From assembly GCF_007565055.1 (NCBI RefSeq), contig NC_044556.1, positions 134,701,808 to 134,765,807 on the forward strand: a stretch of 64,000 nt of DNA. Direction: 5' to 3'. Within the stretch, counting starts at the first letter, position 1, and every line of letters begins with the position of its first letter. Origin of the DNA: Rhinopithecus roxellana (lineage: Eukaryota > Chordata > Mammalia > Primates > Cercopithecidae). The translations under genes were made by a program, and so were the position numbers. Positions 1-11,700 of this stretch are shown here, piece by piece. The notes under the pieces are model-generated. The model did not search any database and was not told the origin of the DNA. It worked only from the letters and a program-made list of their open reading frames with translations.

Positions 1-694
1 ATGAACTCCACAGTTCCTTCAGCTCTGATTCTAAGGGCACCATAGGTCTCCTGACCATAGGAGTCTTGGCCCCATCTCTGCACCCAGGGAATCACCTCCC
101 AGGGCCTCCAGCATTTTCCCTGCCCTGATCTTACCTCCCTGGTCCCCTGACTTCCCTCTCCCTGAGCTGGAGAAGCCCATGGCAGCCTCATTAAGTGGCA
201 CTGACTGTCACAGCCTTCCCTATGGAGCCTATCAAACAGCTTTCAATGGAAATTAAACCTACATGGCTTCTCTTCTGAGTTTAACCAGCTGTTTTCTGGC
301 GCCAGGATTACTTTCTCATTAAGAGCAGAAGTCCAGATGGCCAGGTCTTCGGATCTTCTTTATTGTCTTCTTTAGAGGCTCATTAAATTCCTCTTCCCAC
401 CCACTGCTGGAGGGGAGTCCACCAGGCCTCTGGGAAGCCCCGACCCTCCTCCCACAAGCAGCCCCTCCTCCCTGCCAAAACTGGGCTGCATCCCCTATGA
501 ATAATGAAGCCCTGCTGGGCTCAAACCAGGCCACCTTTCCTTGGACCTCTGCCACTTGTGGAGACAGGAGATGAAGGACACAGTTTCTCTCCTCACGTTT
601 CTCATAGTTTCTTTAAAAATGCAAGAAATAGCTATTGAGGAGAATTGAGATAAGTTGCAGAATACACATCCCACTCCTAAATTATTCTTTTATC
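1..694. other. Intergenic, no gene or repeat recognised
   Basis: Moderately GC-rich single-copy-looking DNA. Open frames here are short and lack any recognisable domain. No splice-delimited exon, RNA gene or young repeat was seen. Confidence 0.5.
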
Positions 695-915
695 TCCCAA
701 TAGAATAACCCCCACTGGGTAGGGACCTTGTCTTGCTCACTCACCACTGGATTCCCTCCTCTTGTACATACCAGGCATTCAAGAGATCTGTTGAATGAAT
801 AAATAAATGTCATCTTCCTTGTCATATCCCCAACTCCTAGAACAGCCTTTGAATCAACAAATTCTTGCTAAAAAAAAAAGAATGAAGAATGAATGAATGA
901 ATGAATGAATGACTT
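695..915 (+). repeat. L2 3'-end fragments with (GAAT)n tail
   Basis: Two successive stretches resemble the L2 LINE 3' end (AGGGACCTTGTCTTGCTCAC, then a TTGAATGAATAAATAAATG tail). The second ends in about eight GAAT units (roughly 881-912), which is the usual L2 tail repeat. Family call is from memory of the consensus. Confidence 0.6.
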
Positions 916-1505
916 GCACAATGCTTTGAAGGATGAAGAGGAGTTAACCAGAAATGAAACAAAAAAGGAAAGGGGCAAGCAATCCCAAGAGCATGCACAG
1001 AGGATGGCATTTGCAAAGGCAGAAGAAAGTGTGGAGCTTCCAGGGAACAGTGACTTGTTGGAAGTGGCCCAACATTCTATCTGAAAAATGAGTTTAATCG
1101 AAGATTTACAGGAAAGTGCCAGAGGACAACCTAGCTTTTCTCACTTCTTTCCCTTCTACTATGAACTTATCTCCTTTAGATCATTAACAAAGTCACAGGG
1201 ACTTCATATTTCCACCATATTAACCTCAATCTTTTTGTTTGCAAGCAACAGAAACTTCAAACTCCTCAAGCTAAAAAGTAAGCAGGTGTAGGAGATGGTT
1301 CTTGCTATTTATCTGTTTCTATGTACACATGTGTGCATGTCTGTATTTATATATCTCTCTCTCTAATCTTGGGTTTACTTCCTTCTGAAATAACCTCATT
1401 CTCTCCTACTTAAACAGCTTCCTCTTTGCAACCACGGGAACAGGTTTGCATGGCCCCCACAGCGTTGGAAGCACTTATATAACATCCAAATAAAAATACT
1501 AGGAG
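916..1505. other. Intergenic, nothing recognised
   Basis: AT-moderate DNA with a short CT-rich run near 1350-1365. No gene, RNA or clear repeat seen. Confidence 0.4.
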
Positions 1506-1786
1506 AGGGCAGAATGTAGTGGCTCAGCCTGTAATCCCAACACCTTGGGAGGCTGAGGCAACCAGATTACTTGAGGTCAGGAATTTGAGACCAGCCTGGC
1601 CTATATGGTGGAATCCCATCTCCAGTAAAAATACAAAAATTAGCCAGGTGTGGTGGTGTGCACCTGTAATCCCAGCTACTTGGAAGGCTGAGGCGTGAGA
1701 ATCGCTTGAACCTGGGAGGCGGAGGTTGCAATGAGCAGAGATCACACCACTGCACTCCAGCCTGGGTAACAGAGTGAGATTCTGTC

Positions 1787-1821
<35 letters not shown>

Positions 1822-1836
1822 GAAGCTAGAATATGA
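1506..1836 (+). repeat. Alu SINE (full dimer, AluS/J-like)
   Basis: Starts near GTAGTGGCTCAGCCTGTAAT and has both monomers, the A-box region GGCTGAGGC, and a tail of A plus AAAAG units at 1785-1820. Substitutions throughout indicate an older copy. Confidence 0.9.
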
Positions 1837-2670
1837 AATCCAAGTGTTCTGAATTCCAGTCCAGTTCCCCTTTGATATAATCATCCCATCTCCCCTTCCC
1901 CTCCAACCACATTCAAATCCTCCTTCTCCCAGACCCAGAACCAAGCCCCAACCTTCCCTCACCAATCTACCAAGGCTCATTGGTAATGTCATGACCCTGG
2001 CCACTGGCCTCACTGAACCTTTCAATCTTGCCTCCCACAAGCATCTTTAGTTGGCACTGTGACTTCCAGGCACCTATGCTATTTGCAGAGAATTCCCTTT
2101 CCTTAATCCAAGCCCAGTAATCTAAATATTTGACTCCCTGAGAGACCCTCTAGCACAACCAAGTCTTTGTTTGACGGTGGAGCCTGCCTCAGCTCCACAG
2201 CTGTCTAAGGCCCACGCCCACAACCCTACTCACCCACACACAACAGAAGACCTGTGCCTGTCTTCTACAGCTACGAGGGGGCCACAGAGGATGTGGGCGC
2301 TGTCCACTGGCCCCAGGGGCTGAGGGAGTCTTCAGAGCCCGGCTGGCATGACTCACGTGTTCTGCAGCTGGTAGGATCCTGGGCTGCAGAGGCAGCACCT
2401 GCATGGTGTATCTTAGATCACTGACTCAGGTAGCAAGTGACTCAGCTTCTCCTCGAACCCCCTGCCACCCCTCCAGAGGAACCTTGTTCCTCAGAGATCA
2501 CAGCTTTCTTTGATGGGCTTGAGTGGCTAAGGCCTGACATGGCGAACAAAACCTAACTTGAGAAGAACCTCGATTGTCTTCCTGATCATTTTCCCAAATA
2601 GTTTAGTACAAACCATATCCAGTAGGCCATTTCTTCTCATATTTTTTCACTCATAAAAATATTTATTGGA
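1837..2670. other. Intergenic, nothing recognised
   Basis: Mostly C/T-rich single-copy-looking DNA between two Alus. No exon or gene signal supported. Confidence 0.4.
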
Positions 2671-2960
2671 GGCCAGGCGCAGTGGCTCATGCCTGTAATC
2701 CCAGCACTTTGGGAGACCGAGGCGGGCAGATCATGAGGTCAAGAGATCGAGACCATCCTGGCTAACACAGCAAAACCACGTCTCTACTAAAAATACAAAA
2801 CATTAGCCGGGTGTGGTGGTGGGCACCTGTAGTCCCAGCTACTTGGGAGGCTGAGGCAGGAGAGTGGTGTGAACCCGGGAGGCGGAGCTTGCAGTGAGCC
2901 AAGATCACACCACTGCACTCCAGCCTGGGCAACAGAGAGAGATTCCATCTCAAAAAAAAA
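2671..2960 (+). repeat. Alu SINE (AluY/S-like)
   Basis: Begins GGCCAGGCGCAGTGGCTCAT, includes ATCATGAGGTCAAGAGATCG (Y-like) and the right monomer ending in A9. It is immediately followed by a TA/TG microsatellite probably grown from its A-tail. Confidence 0.9.
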
Positions 2961-2961
2961 C

Positions 2962-3057
2962 CATATATATATATATATGTGTCTATATATATGTGTGTGT
3001 GTATATATGTGTATATATGTGTGTGTGTATATATATGTGTGTGTATATATATATATT
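2962..3057. repeat. Compound (TA)n/(TG)n microsatellite
   Basis: Alternating TATATATG and TGTGTGTG blocks fill the gap between two same-strand Alus. Alternating purine-pyrimidine DNA of this kind is length-variable. Confidence 0.9.
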
Positions 3058-3059
3058 GG

Positions 3060-3380
3060 AGGTTGGGAGCAGTGGCTCACGCCTGTAATCCCAGCACTTT
3101 GGGAGGCTGAGGTGGGTGGATCATGGAATCAGGAGATTGAGGCCATCCTAGCCAACATAGTGAAACCCTGTCTCTACTAAAAATACAAAAATTAGGCAAG
3201 CGTGGTGGTGCACACCTGTAGTCCCAGCTACTCAGGAGGCTGAGGCAGAAAAATCACTTGAACTCAGGAGTTGGAGGTTGCAGTGAGCCGAGATCGCGCC
3301 GCTGCACTCCAACCTGGGCAACAGAGCCAACTCCATCTCAAAACAAAACAAAACAAAACAAACAAAAAAACAAAAACAAA
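3060..3380 (+). repeat. Alu SINE with (CAAAA)n tail
   Basis: Begins GGTTGGGAGCAGTGGCTCAC, has both monomers, and ends in CAAAACAAAACAAAACA. It is in tandem orientation with the Alu just upstream. Confidence 0.9.
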
Positions 3381-5097
3381 TTTACTGGATTTCACTATAT
3401 TTTTGGAACATTACAGAAGCTGACATGCTTTTCTAGAACACTCACTTTCTCCATGCCTCGAGGTCCATGAAAAATGCTCCCTCATTCAGGAAGCCCCTCC
3501 TACAATTTCTATTTTAATTAAATTAGTGGCACAGAGAACCATGAGGGCTTACTGCTCACAGTTGTCTCCTAATGGCCAGACTTCTCTCAGCCACTGGTAC
3601 TGCAGCTAACTCTGTTAGCACTTGACTAGATGTGGTCTGAAACGTCCCAGAGCCAGGGTCTTTGATTCTCCTCTCCCTACCCAGAACCCTGCAATCCATC
3701 ACACTTTCTGAACCCATTCTTTCTTGCAGGATCTCTCCTCCCTCACTTGCAGAGGATTTCACAGGCAACCCTGCCTGTCTTTTTGCTGTTTACTCTGGTC
3801 TTCTGCACATGGGAACCAGATTCATCTTCCCAACAAAGTACTGTGATTGTACCCTACACTGACTCAAAAACAGCCATTAGTTTTCCACTGTTCATAGGAT
3901 TCTTTCAGTCATTCATCAAGTACTTGTTGAGGACCTACCATATACCAATTACTCTACAAGACCCTGAGGATACAGCCGTGAGCAGAATCGAATTGCAGTG
4001 TAGATAGGAAGAGCCACACAGGCGAGCAAAATAATGATGTGATGAGCGCTGTCCTAGGAAGTACGTAGGAGTGTCAGGGAGGCGTAGACCACCAGCACCT
4101 CACCTGGGCGGGGAAAGGTTTCCTGGGGTCGGACAGCTAATCTGGGCAGAAACTCCCTGGTCTGCATTCAAGGTCTAGGCCCCTTTTCCTCCAAGCTGTC
4201 CCCACTCTGAGTGTTGGCTCTGAGTAAGGCACTCCTTAGCCGACTTAAACACCCTGCCCACTTGCCTCCCTCCCAGTCCTGAGTTCTGAATCCTATCTCC
4301 ATGTGTGGGACTGAAACTCCAGCAGGGCAGGACCAGCAGCCTTTTAGCCAAGTCCAGCCCCACGGTCAGCACAAGATGGACCCACATGATATATTTTAAA
4401 GGTTTGAATTAGGTGCTCTGGCAGAGACCATCAGGGCTGCAGCCAGGCTGTGACCGCCCCGCTAAGGATGACATTTCCTCACCAGTCATAGGACATGCGT
4501 GAAGCTGAGGTGGGCCACTTCCAAGGCTGGGCTTTCACAATGCTGCATGTGCCCCACTCACCACCCTTTTCTCTCTTCCCCCGGCTGACACTTGGGCAGG
4601 TGGTGACCCAGCCTTGATCATGGCCTTTCATATTATGACCAAAACATGCAGAAGACACCACCATCCTGGTCCCTTAAGCCACTGTATTGCTGGCAGGGCA
4701 GCACAGGCTTATCTCAATGAATACAGTTGCCAATGTGTCAGATTTCAGATTTCCAGCATCCACCAAAAAAGTGGAAGATCTAGCAACACTACGTCCACAG
4801 TCCTGCAGGACAGCAGTCAGCAGGCACCAAGTCACAGTTTGCCACAGATCCCACCGTGCCCGGTGATCTGAGGTCTGGTGTCCCTGCCACAGCCCTTGAA
4901 CTGTTGCTTTTCTGACCCTTCACCCTTTTCTATAAACTGCCCGATTCTTGCAGACAACTGTAATTTAAAAACTGCCCTGAAGCTTATTTGAAGCGTTTGA
5001 GCCTCTGAGTAGAACATAACTCAGGGAATCCAACTGCTGGTGAACCTCCTGCCTGGCTCTTCCCTCAGGACTTTTTGCCACTTAAAAACCCACACCT
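3381..5097. other. Intergenic with ancient repeat traces
   Basis: No gene is visible. The stretch around 3905-4010 (CAAGTACTTGTTGAGGACCT) and that around 4480-4740 resemble very old dispersed repeats, but I cannot name the families with confidence. Confidence 0.35.
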
Positions 5098-5395
5098 AGG
5101 CTCAGTGTGGTGGCTTATGCCTATAATCCCAGCACTTTGGGAGGCCAGGCCAGGAGTTCGAGACCAGCCTGGCCAACATGGCGAAACCCCGTCTCTACCA
5201 AAAATACAAAAATTAGCCAGGCGTGGTGGCACGTGCATGCAATCCCAGCTACTCAGGAGGCTGAGGCAGGAGAACTGCTTGAACCTGGGAGGCAGAAGTT
5301 GCAGTGAGCTGAGATCACACCACTGTGCTCCAGCCTGGGCGACAGAGCAAGACTGTCTCAAAAGAAAAAACAAAACAACAAAACAACAGAAAACC
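5098..5395 (+). repeat. Alu SINE flanked by a target-site duplication
   Basis: Full-length-like dimer. AAAACCCACA occurs just before the element (about 5086) and again just after the A-rich tail (about 5390), as expected for an L1-mediated insertion. Confidence 0.9.
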
Positions 5396-5933
5396 CACAA
5401 CAGTTATTTCAATCCTGGTTTAGGACCTAGATCAGACCCAGTGCCTAACAAATATTCTGCGTGTCCTCTTTACATCCCTGAAATTAAATTAATGTTACCC
5501 ACCTACACACACAATTTAAAAAATCAGTATAATGTCCTAATTGAAATAGAAAAGAGAAATAAAAGTCATCTATGATGACATCATATGTGTTTCAATATGT
5601 GAAAGTTTGGTGCAACTACCTTAGCAGCCAGCAGGAACCAGTCAGATGCTTGCGTGCAGAAAAGGCACCACCGCAAATCCGACAGCTGCAAATGCAGATT
5701 GGCACAGGTGTGTGTGGTTTGGGTAACTCATATACCACAGGTGGCAATGGCATTAGGGATGTGATTTTTCCAAAAGGTGAACAACGCAAAATCTAGTTTA
5801 TCCCTGATTCTCACAACAGTCGCATTCCTGGAAAAACTTCATGCGTTTAAAAATATTCAGCTAATACTCCATGGTCATGAGTCAAATGGAGTTTGATTTT
5901 AGGCTCAGATTATTCTGAACATGTTCTCCACTC

Positions 5934-6285
5934 AAGAATGCACAGTGGGCTGGGTGCGGTGGCTCACGCCTGTAATCTCAGCACTTTGGGAGGCTGAGGC
6001 AGGCAGATTGCCTGAGGTCAAGAGTTTGAGACCAGTCTGGCCAACATGGTGAAACCCTGTCTCTACTAAAAATACAAAAAAAAAAAAAAAAAATTAGCCA
6101 GACATGGTGGCATGCAGCTATAATCCCAGCTACAGCTACTTGGGAGGCTGAGGTGAGGGAATTGCTTGAACCAGGGAGGTGGAGGTTGCAGTGAGCTGAG
6201 ATCGTGCCTTCGCACTCCAACCTGGGCGATGGAGCAAGACTCCATCTCAAAAAAAAAAAAAAAAAAAAAAAGAATGCACAGTGGG
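5934..6285 (+). repeat. Alu SINE with perfect 16-bp target-site duplication
   Basis: AAGAATGCACAGTGGG at 5934-5949 is repeated exactly at 6270-6285, bounding an Alu that begins GCTGGGTGCGGTGGCTCACG. The mid-element A-run is expanded (about 6075-6092), and the 3' tail has over 20 A. Confidence 0.95.
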
Positions 6286-8405
6286 CACCCAGCCATCACA
6301 CAGGACAGGAACAGTTCTTCATTGGGAGCCATCACCCAGAGCATTGCAGGCTGTCTAGCATGTCTGCCTTTTCCCATTAAATGGCAAGACCATCCCAACT
6401 CAACCATTAAGACAACCAAATTCACCCGTACAGATGCTTTCCCAGTGAGAATCACTGCACCAAATCAAGAAGACACACAGAGAGGTGAATGGGAATAGTG
6501 GACAGGACTCCAAGATTTTCCTCAGATCTCAAAGATAATGAGACATCACCTCAACATGATTTCCTGCTATCCAGACTTGTTAGGTGTTTTTCTTCAGCAA
6601 AGGAATCAGCAATGAACAGAAAAGACTGTAGCAGCCTCCAAGGTGAGTGTCCTGCTGGCTTTTCCCTCTCAGGACCCTGGGAGAAGAGGAGGAGGTAGAA
6701 GTCTGCTCGTCAGACAAACCCTTCCTCCCCACCCCACTCAAACCCAACAAGACAAACTTTGCTTCTTGATCTGTTTTTAAAAAGGAAGAACAAATAAAGC
6801 AAGAGGCTGAAACTGAATGAGATTCAGTTCTCCTGTCCCTTACATCTCCTGTCTATTAATAGCCTCTTTGAATGAGTCACATTGAGACATTTATTGGCTG
6901 TCTCTGAGAGTGCTTTTACCCAAAATAGTTCCCAAGCCATATTTCTATGCTGCTGTAATGCTGGGGCAGCCAACACAGGCGCCGTTTCTCGAAGAAGAAA
7001 CATGCATGTAAATCAGGTTTCACCTGGGCAGGCTGAGCCGGGGCCCAGAGTCAAAACACCAGTTGGCCCTTCACAAACTTAAAACACTGAGGACAGGAAG
7101 GCTTCATCCTCCGGACTCTCCCCCAGAGACCAGCCTCCTGGCATCTCCTTGAAGAAGCACCTCATTGTTTCCACAGACCTTGGTGTTGTCTCAACTCTTA
7201 CGTGGTTTCTTTAACAGCTTTTTGGGGAAATGCTGTTGTGTTTCCACATGTGTGTAATGAGGGGACAGGGACAGAGAGAAAACAAGTGAGATGTTCCTTC
7301 TCCTACGACCCCAGAGCCAGGGTCTGCTCCTCCTTGTCCCTCAGAGCCTAATCCCCTCAGGGCAAGTGCCTCACTTTCCTCATTTCATACCACCCCAGCC
7401 CCTCATTTCCTCCTCTGTCCCAAGCCATTTTTAACTGTCTGACTGGGAAGGATCTGACCTGACAGGACAATTAAATATTAATGCTGTGATTGAAGAGTCT
7501 GTGTGCAAATCAATTAAAAATAGGACATGTGGGGCTCAGATATTTTTAACCTATTTTTTTTTTCTGTCTGGAAAACTCTTGCTGCATAGCTCAGACCTGG
7601 GTGCCTTGGGGCTGGGATGGATTCTGGGAGGTAGGGAGGACAGGCTGGGAAGCTGGTCACCACTGTCCTCAGATGGGTGCTGTGTATAGGGGCTGATGTG
7701 GCCTTTCTCCTACCACGAAGACAGAAGGGAGTTCCGTGCACCAGTCCCCTCCTCCTCCATCAAAACCTCCCAGGACTAGCTGTCACTCTCTTTGGGCTCC
7801 CCTCCTGTGTCAGTCTACGTCAGATGTTTGTAATTATTTGATTTTTTTTTTATTGCACTGTGTTCTAGAATGTGAGGGAACGCGTTCTAGAGGGCAGGAA
7901 CCATCCTCTCCATCTTTCTACACAGGTCCCCACCCAGTCCCTGGAATCTGTTGGGCCCTTAATAAATGTTTGTGCAGTGAACCAACAGCAAGGAAATGAC
8001 ATCTGTCACTTGTTACAACTTCCTTGTTTGAAATGGCAAACCTGTTCAGTGACATTTAAAAGCTTAATCCTCCTGCCCCTTCCAGGTCAACTCGAGGTGG
8101 CATGTGGGTGAAAACAGCTTACATGGAAAAAGTATAATGTTTATAAATAAACATTTATTCCATCATTTCTTTCTGTAAAGAAGCAGAGTGGGCAGCTGCT
8201 CCCAGACCCCGAGATAATTTGATTACCCACCATCAGCAGGCACAGATTTTGGCTCTGAGCTTCCTGGAAGCCCAGGCCAAAAGGAAGACATTGTAGGCAA
8301 TATGGTTTTCATTTACTCACCCAAAAGATCACAAATCGGTCTGCAAAGTTTTCCCAAAACTCACTAACTCAAGAGTGATTTGGTATGTGAATCCTTACAC
8401 TGAAA
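6286..8405. other. Intergenic, mostly unrecognised; L2-like piece at 7860-7985
   Basis: No gene supported. The stretch ending CCTTAATAAATGTTTGTGCA resembles an L2 3' end. The rest shows no exon, RNA or repeat I can name. Confidence 0.4.
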
Positions 8406-8586
8406 TCCTAAGGCAATTAGCCGGGCATGGTCGTGGGCACCTGTAGTCCCAGCTACTCAGGAGGCTGAGGCAGGAGAATCGCTTGAACCTGGGAGGTGGA
8501 GGTTGCAATGAGCTGAGATGGCACCACTGCGCTCCATTCAGCCTGGGTGATACAGCAAACCTCTGTCTTAAAAAAAAAAAAAAAAA
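8406..8586 (+). repeat. Alu right-monomer fragment
   Basis: Starts at AATTAGCCGGGCATGG and runs through the right monomer to an A-tail at 8570-8586; the left monomer is missing (5' truncation). Confidence 0.85.
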
Positions 8587-8602
8587 GGCAGCAATCCTAA
8601 AG

Positions 8603-8805
8603 CAAGCTTGTTCAGCCCACAGCTCATGGGTCGCATGCAGCCCAGGACAGCTTTGAATGTGGCCCAAGACAAATTTGTAAACTTTCTTAAAACATTAGGA
8701 GTTTTTTTGTAATTTCGGCTATTGTTAGTGTATTTTATGTGTGGCCCAAGATAATTCTTCTTCTTCCAGTGTAGCCCAGGGAAGCCAAAAGATTGGACAC
8801 CCCTG
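8603..8805. mobile_element. hAT-Charlie MITE, MER1-like
   Basis: Starts CAAGCTTGTTCAGCCCACAG and ends ATTGGACACCCCTG, terminal sequences I recognise as those of MER1-type non-autonomous hAT transposons. The interior GTGGCCCAAGA motif occurs twice, as in that family. It has no coding capacity. Confidence 0.65.
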
Positions 8806-9019
8806 ACATCTAAAGTGTTATTTAGCTGTTCCTCAAATAAGCCACACTGACTTCTGCCCAGGACTCGTCCTTCTCCTGGAATGTTCCGCAGAGCTTCTTG
8901 ATATTCACCTTTCTGCTCAAGTGTCCCCTCACAGCAGCCATCCTGCCCCCCAGCACCCACTCCTAGCACCACACTCAAACCACACTTTGCCTTCCTTTAT
9001 TTCTCTCCGTTGCATTTAC

Positions 9020-9205
9020 ACTCCACTCATCCAAGCCCATTACTTCTGTGTTTGCCTGCTTGTTTTCTGTTTCCTTCACTAAACTGTAAGCCTGATGAGG
9101 GCAGGGATTTTGTCTGTTTGGTTCATTGCTGTATTCCCAAGTCCTAGATTAGCACTTGGTATCTAACAAGCATTAAATATGTATTAGCTGAATTGGGAAT
9201 CAAGG
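9020..9205 (+). repeat. L2 LINE 3'-end fragment
   Basis: AACTGTAAGCCTGATGAGGG followed by GCAGGGATTTTGTCTGTTTG matches the conserved L2 3' region. Old and diverged. Confidence 0.65.
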
Positions 9206-9726
9206 ACATTTTCAAGCAGGATTTTTGGAAGTGACAGAAACACTGTTTTAAAAGGAGACACCTGTAATTATGGAAGACTCTCTGATGAGTATGATATAAC
9301 ATGTTCCCAGGTACTTTGATTTCTTATAATACAATTTCATATGGGGATAGAATGTGGAGGATCTATAAATGGGTTGCATTAACAACCATTACCAGGGTCT
9401 GTCATCTGTCTCAAACATCAGAAGCCTAAGTGAGATTTGGCAAGCTTCTTTCACTCAGGGTCTGCTCTTAATTGGACTTCCCAGCAATTACTCCAAGTAC
9501 AGCTCTTCAAGATTGCTTAAAATGTGAACCTTCTGGTTTAGCTACCGGACAACAAGGCAAAGTGCCACTCACCTGCAGATACTTAAGAGCTGGATTTACA
9601 CCCTCATCCTCCAAAAAAGAGAACTAACTTCAGCAGGAACAAGGACAGCTGGAGTAGCTATAGGCAGAGCCAGGGCATCCTGTAAGAGAACTCGAATGCT
9701 GTCTGGAGCTCACACAAGTTCCTAGA

Positions 9727-9775
9727 GTAATGCTTTAAATTCTATAATCTGTAATGCCTTAAATTCTATATCTGT
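9727..9775. repeat. 24-bp tandem duplication
   Basis: TAATGCTTTAAATTCTATAA at 9728 is followed at once by TAATGCCTTAAATTCTATAT at 9752. Single duplication, one or two differences. Confidence 0.8.
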
Positions 9776-9795
9776 ATGATATAGAATCTGTATTA

Positions 9796-10270
9796 GTTAT
9801 CTGTTGCTGCATAACAAATTATCCCCAAAGCTTAGCAGCTTAAAATGACAAACATGTATCATCCCATAGTCTCCATGGGTCAGGAATTTGAGAGCAGCTT
9901 AGCTGGGTGATTCTGGCTCAGTGTCTCCCACAAGGCTGATGTCAAGATATTGGTCAGGGCTGCTGTCATCCAAAGGCTTGACTGGGACTGGAGAGTCAAG
10001 GTGGCTCACTCCATGCCTGCTGACAGTTTCTCACTGGTTATCCTCACCACCAGGGCCTCTCCATAAGGCCACTTGAGGGTCTTTATGACATGACAGCTGG
10101 CTTCCCCCAGAGCAAGTGATCCAAGAGAGAGTGAGCAAAAGGGAAGCCTCAATGCCTTTATGGCCTCATCTCAGAAGTCAAACAGTCTCTTCCACTATGT
10201 TCTATTTGTTGAAAGTGAGTTGCTAATTTCAAGCCATATTCAAATGAAGAAAAATTAAGCTCCACCTCTT
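9796..10270. repeat. Ancient interspersed repeat, family not named
   Basis: Begins TATTAGTTATCTGTTGCTGC and includes GGCTTCCCCCAGAGCAAGTG, a common mammalian dispersed repeat I recognise by sequence but cannot assign safely to a family (DNA transposon or LTR). Confidence 0.5.
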
Positions 10271-10379
10271 AAACGGAGGAGAATTAAAGAATTTGTAGAC
10301 GTATTTTAAAACCAGCACACCAGCTAATGTGAAGAAAGTGGTCCCAGCAGGAGAAACATGTGCAATAGCCATTACCAGG

Positions 10380-10650
10380 CAGAGAGGTTCTGTGTAAGAG
10401 GAAGCATGATGCACTGAAAAGATCCTGGATGAAGAATTAGACATTCCAGGGTTCACGTCTCAAACCCATCACTTACCAGCTGCATGAATTCAAAGACGAT
10501 GTTTACCTTCCCTGGGCTTCAGTTTTCCTTTGTTTAAGATAGAGATAATATTACTCATTTTGCTGAAATACTATGAGAAATAGAGAAAATCCATGTCAAT
10601 CTCTCTGGGCACACAATAAATACTTAAGAAATGGTAGGTCTTATTAAATT
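10380..10650 (+). repeat. MIR SINE
   Basis: Core features such as CTTCAGTTTTCCTTTG and the ACTCATTTTGCTG region fit a diverged MIR in sense orientation. Confidence 0.6.
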
Positions 10651-10920
10651 GTGCCATGACACCTCTGTGAATCCTTAATTTTTGAAGAATTATAAATGGG
10701 TATACTGTACAGTGTAGAAAAATGGATAAACCACTAAAGAGTATTACTTAAGATATGCCACATAAATGGCAGTAGATGTTTATCTAATATGGTAACTTTG
10801 GTTTGACACTCAGCTTATCCATCTGGGATATTTTTGTGTACGTGTGTGTGTGTGTCTGTGTGTATACACTGTGGCCCTACTTCTCCAATAACATTTAAAT
10901 GGCTTACAAAAATACCAATT

Positions 10921-11212
10921 GCAGCCAGGCATGGTGGCTCACACCTATAATCCTAGCACTTTGAGAGGCTGAGGCGGGAGGATTGCTTGAGTCCAGGAAT
11001 TCGAGACCAGCCTGGACAACGTAGGGAGTTCCCATCTCCACAAAAATTAGCTGAGCATGGTGCAAGTACCTGTAGTTCCAGCTACATGGAAGGCTGAGGT
11101 AGAAGGATCACCTGAGCCCAGTTTGAGGCTATGAGCCCAGTTTGTGAGCTATGATTGCATCACTGCACTCCATCCTGGACAACAGAGAAAGACTCTGTGT
11201 CCAAAAAAAAAC
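10921..11212 (+). repeat. AluJ-like SINE
   Basis: GCAGCCAGGCATGGTGGCTC start, GATTGCTTGAGTCCAGGAAT typical of AluJ, A-tail at about 11203-11211. Heavily diverged. Confidence 0.85.
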
Positions 11213-11217
11213 AATCT

Positions 11218-11345
11218 CAACTGGGTGTTGTAGTGTATGCCTGTAGTCTCAGCTACTCAGGAGGCTGAAGTAAGTGGATCCCTTGAACCCAGGAACTCAA
11301 GCCCAGCCTTGGCAATATTGCAAGACACCATCTCTACTTTTTTTA
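11218..11345 (+). repeat. Alu monomer fragment
   Basis: CTGGGTGTTGTAGTGTATGC followed by a partial monomer, sandwiched between two AluJ copies of the same orientation. Confidence 0.75.
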
Positions 11346-11384
11346 AACGAATTGCAGAATACAGACATAGGAAACCAAATGTTA

Positions 11385-11700
11385 TGGCCACGTGCAGTGG
11401 CTCACGCCTGTAATACTAGCACTTTAAGAGGCCAAGGTGGGAGGACCACTCAAGCCCAGGAATTTGAGACCAGCCTGGACAACATGGTAAGACCCCATCT
11501 CTACAGAATTAAATAAATAGTCAAGCATGGTGGTGTGCATCTGTAGTCCTAGTGGAAGGCTGAAGTGGGAGGGTCACTTGAACCCAGGAATTCAAGGTTA
11601 CCATAAGCTATGATTGTGCCACTGCACTCCAGCCTGGGTGACAGAACAAGATGTTATCTAAAAAAAGAAAAAAAGAAAAAGAAAAAAAAACTAAAGGAAA
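11385..11700 (+). repeat. AluJ-like SINE
   Basis: GGCCACGTGCAGTGGCTCAC start, dimeric, with an AAAAAG-rich tail at 11660-11700. Confidence 0.85.

Noticed and set aside
1524..1745. Protein-like frames over Alus (here and at 2762-3180, 5065-5575, 13854-14364, 27456-27999, 36413-36733, 60608-61015)
   Set aside because: They translate Alu consensus in sense or antisense; the recurring SLPSSWDYR-type peptides are the usual Alu artefact.
10921..11700. Regularly spaced similar units that could suggest an array
   Set aside because: They are three neighbouring Alu-family copies; no CRISPR or satellite structure exists.
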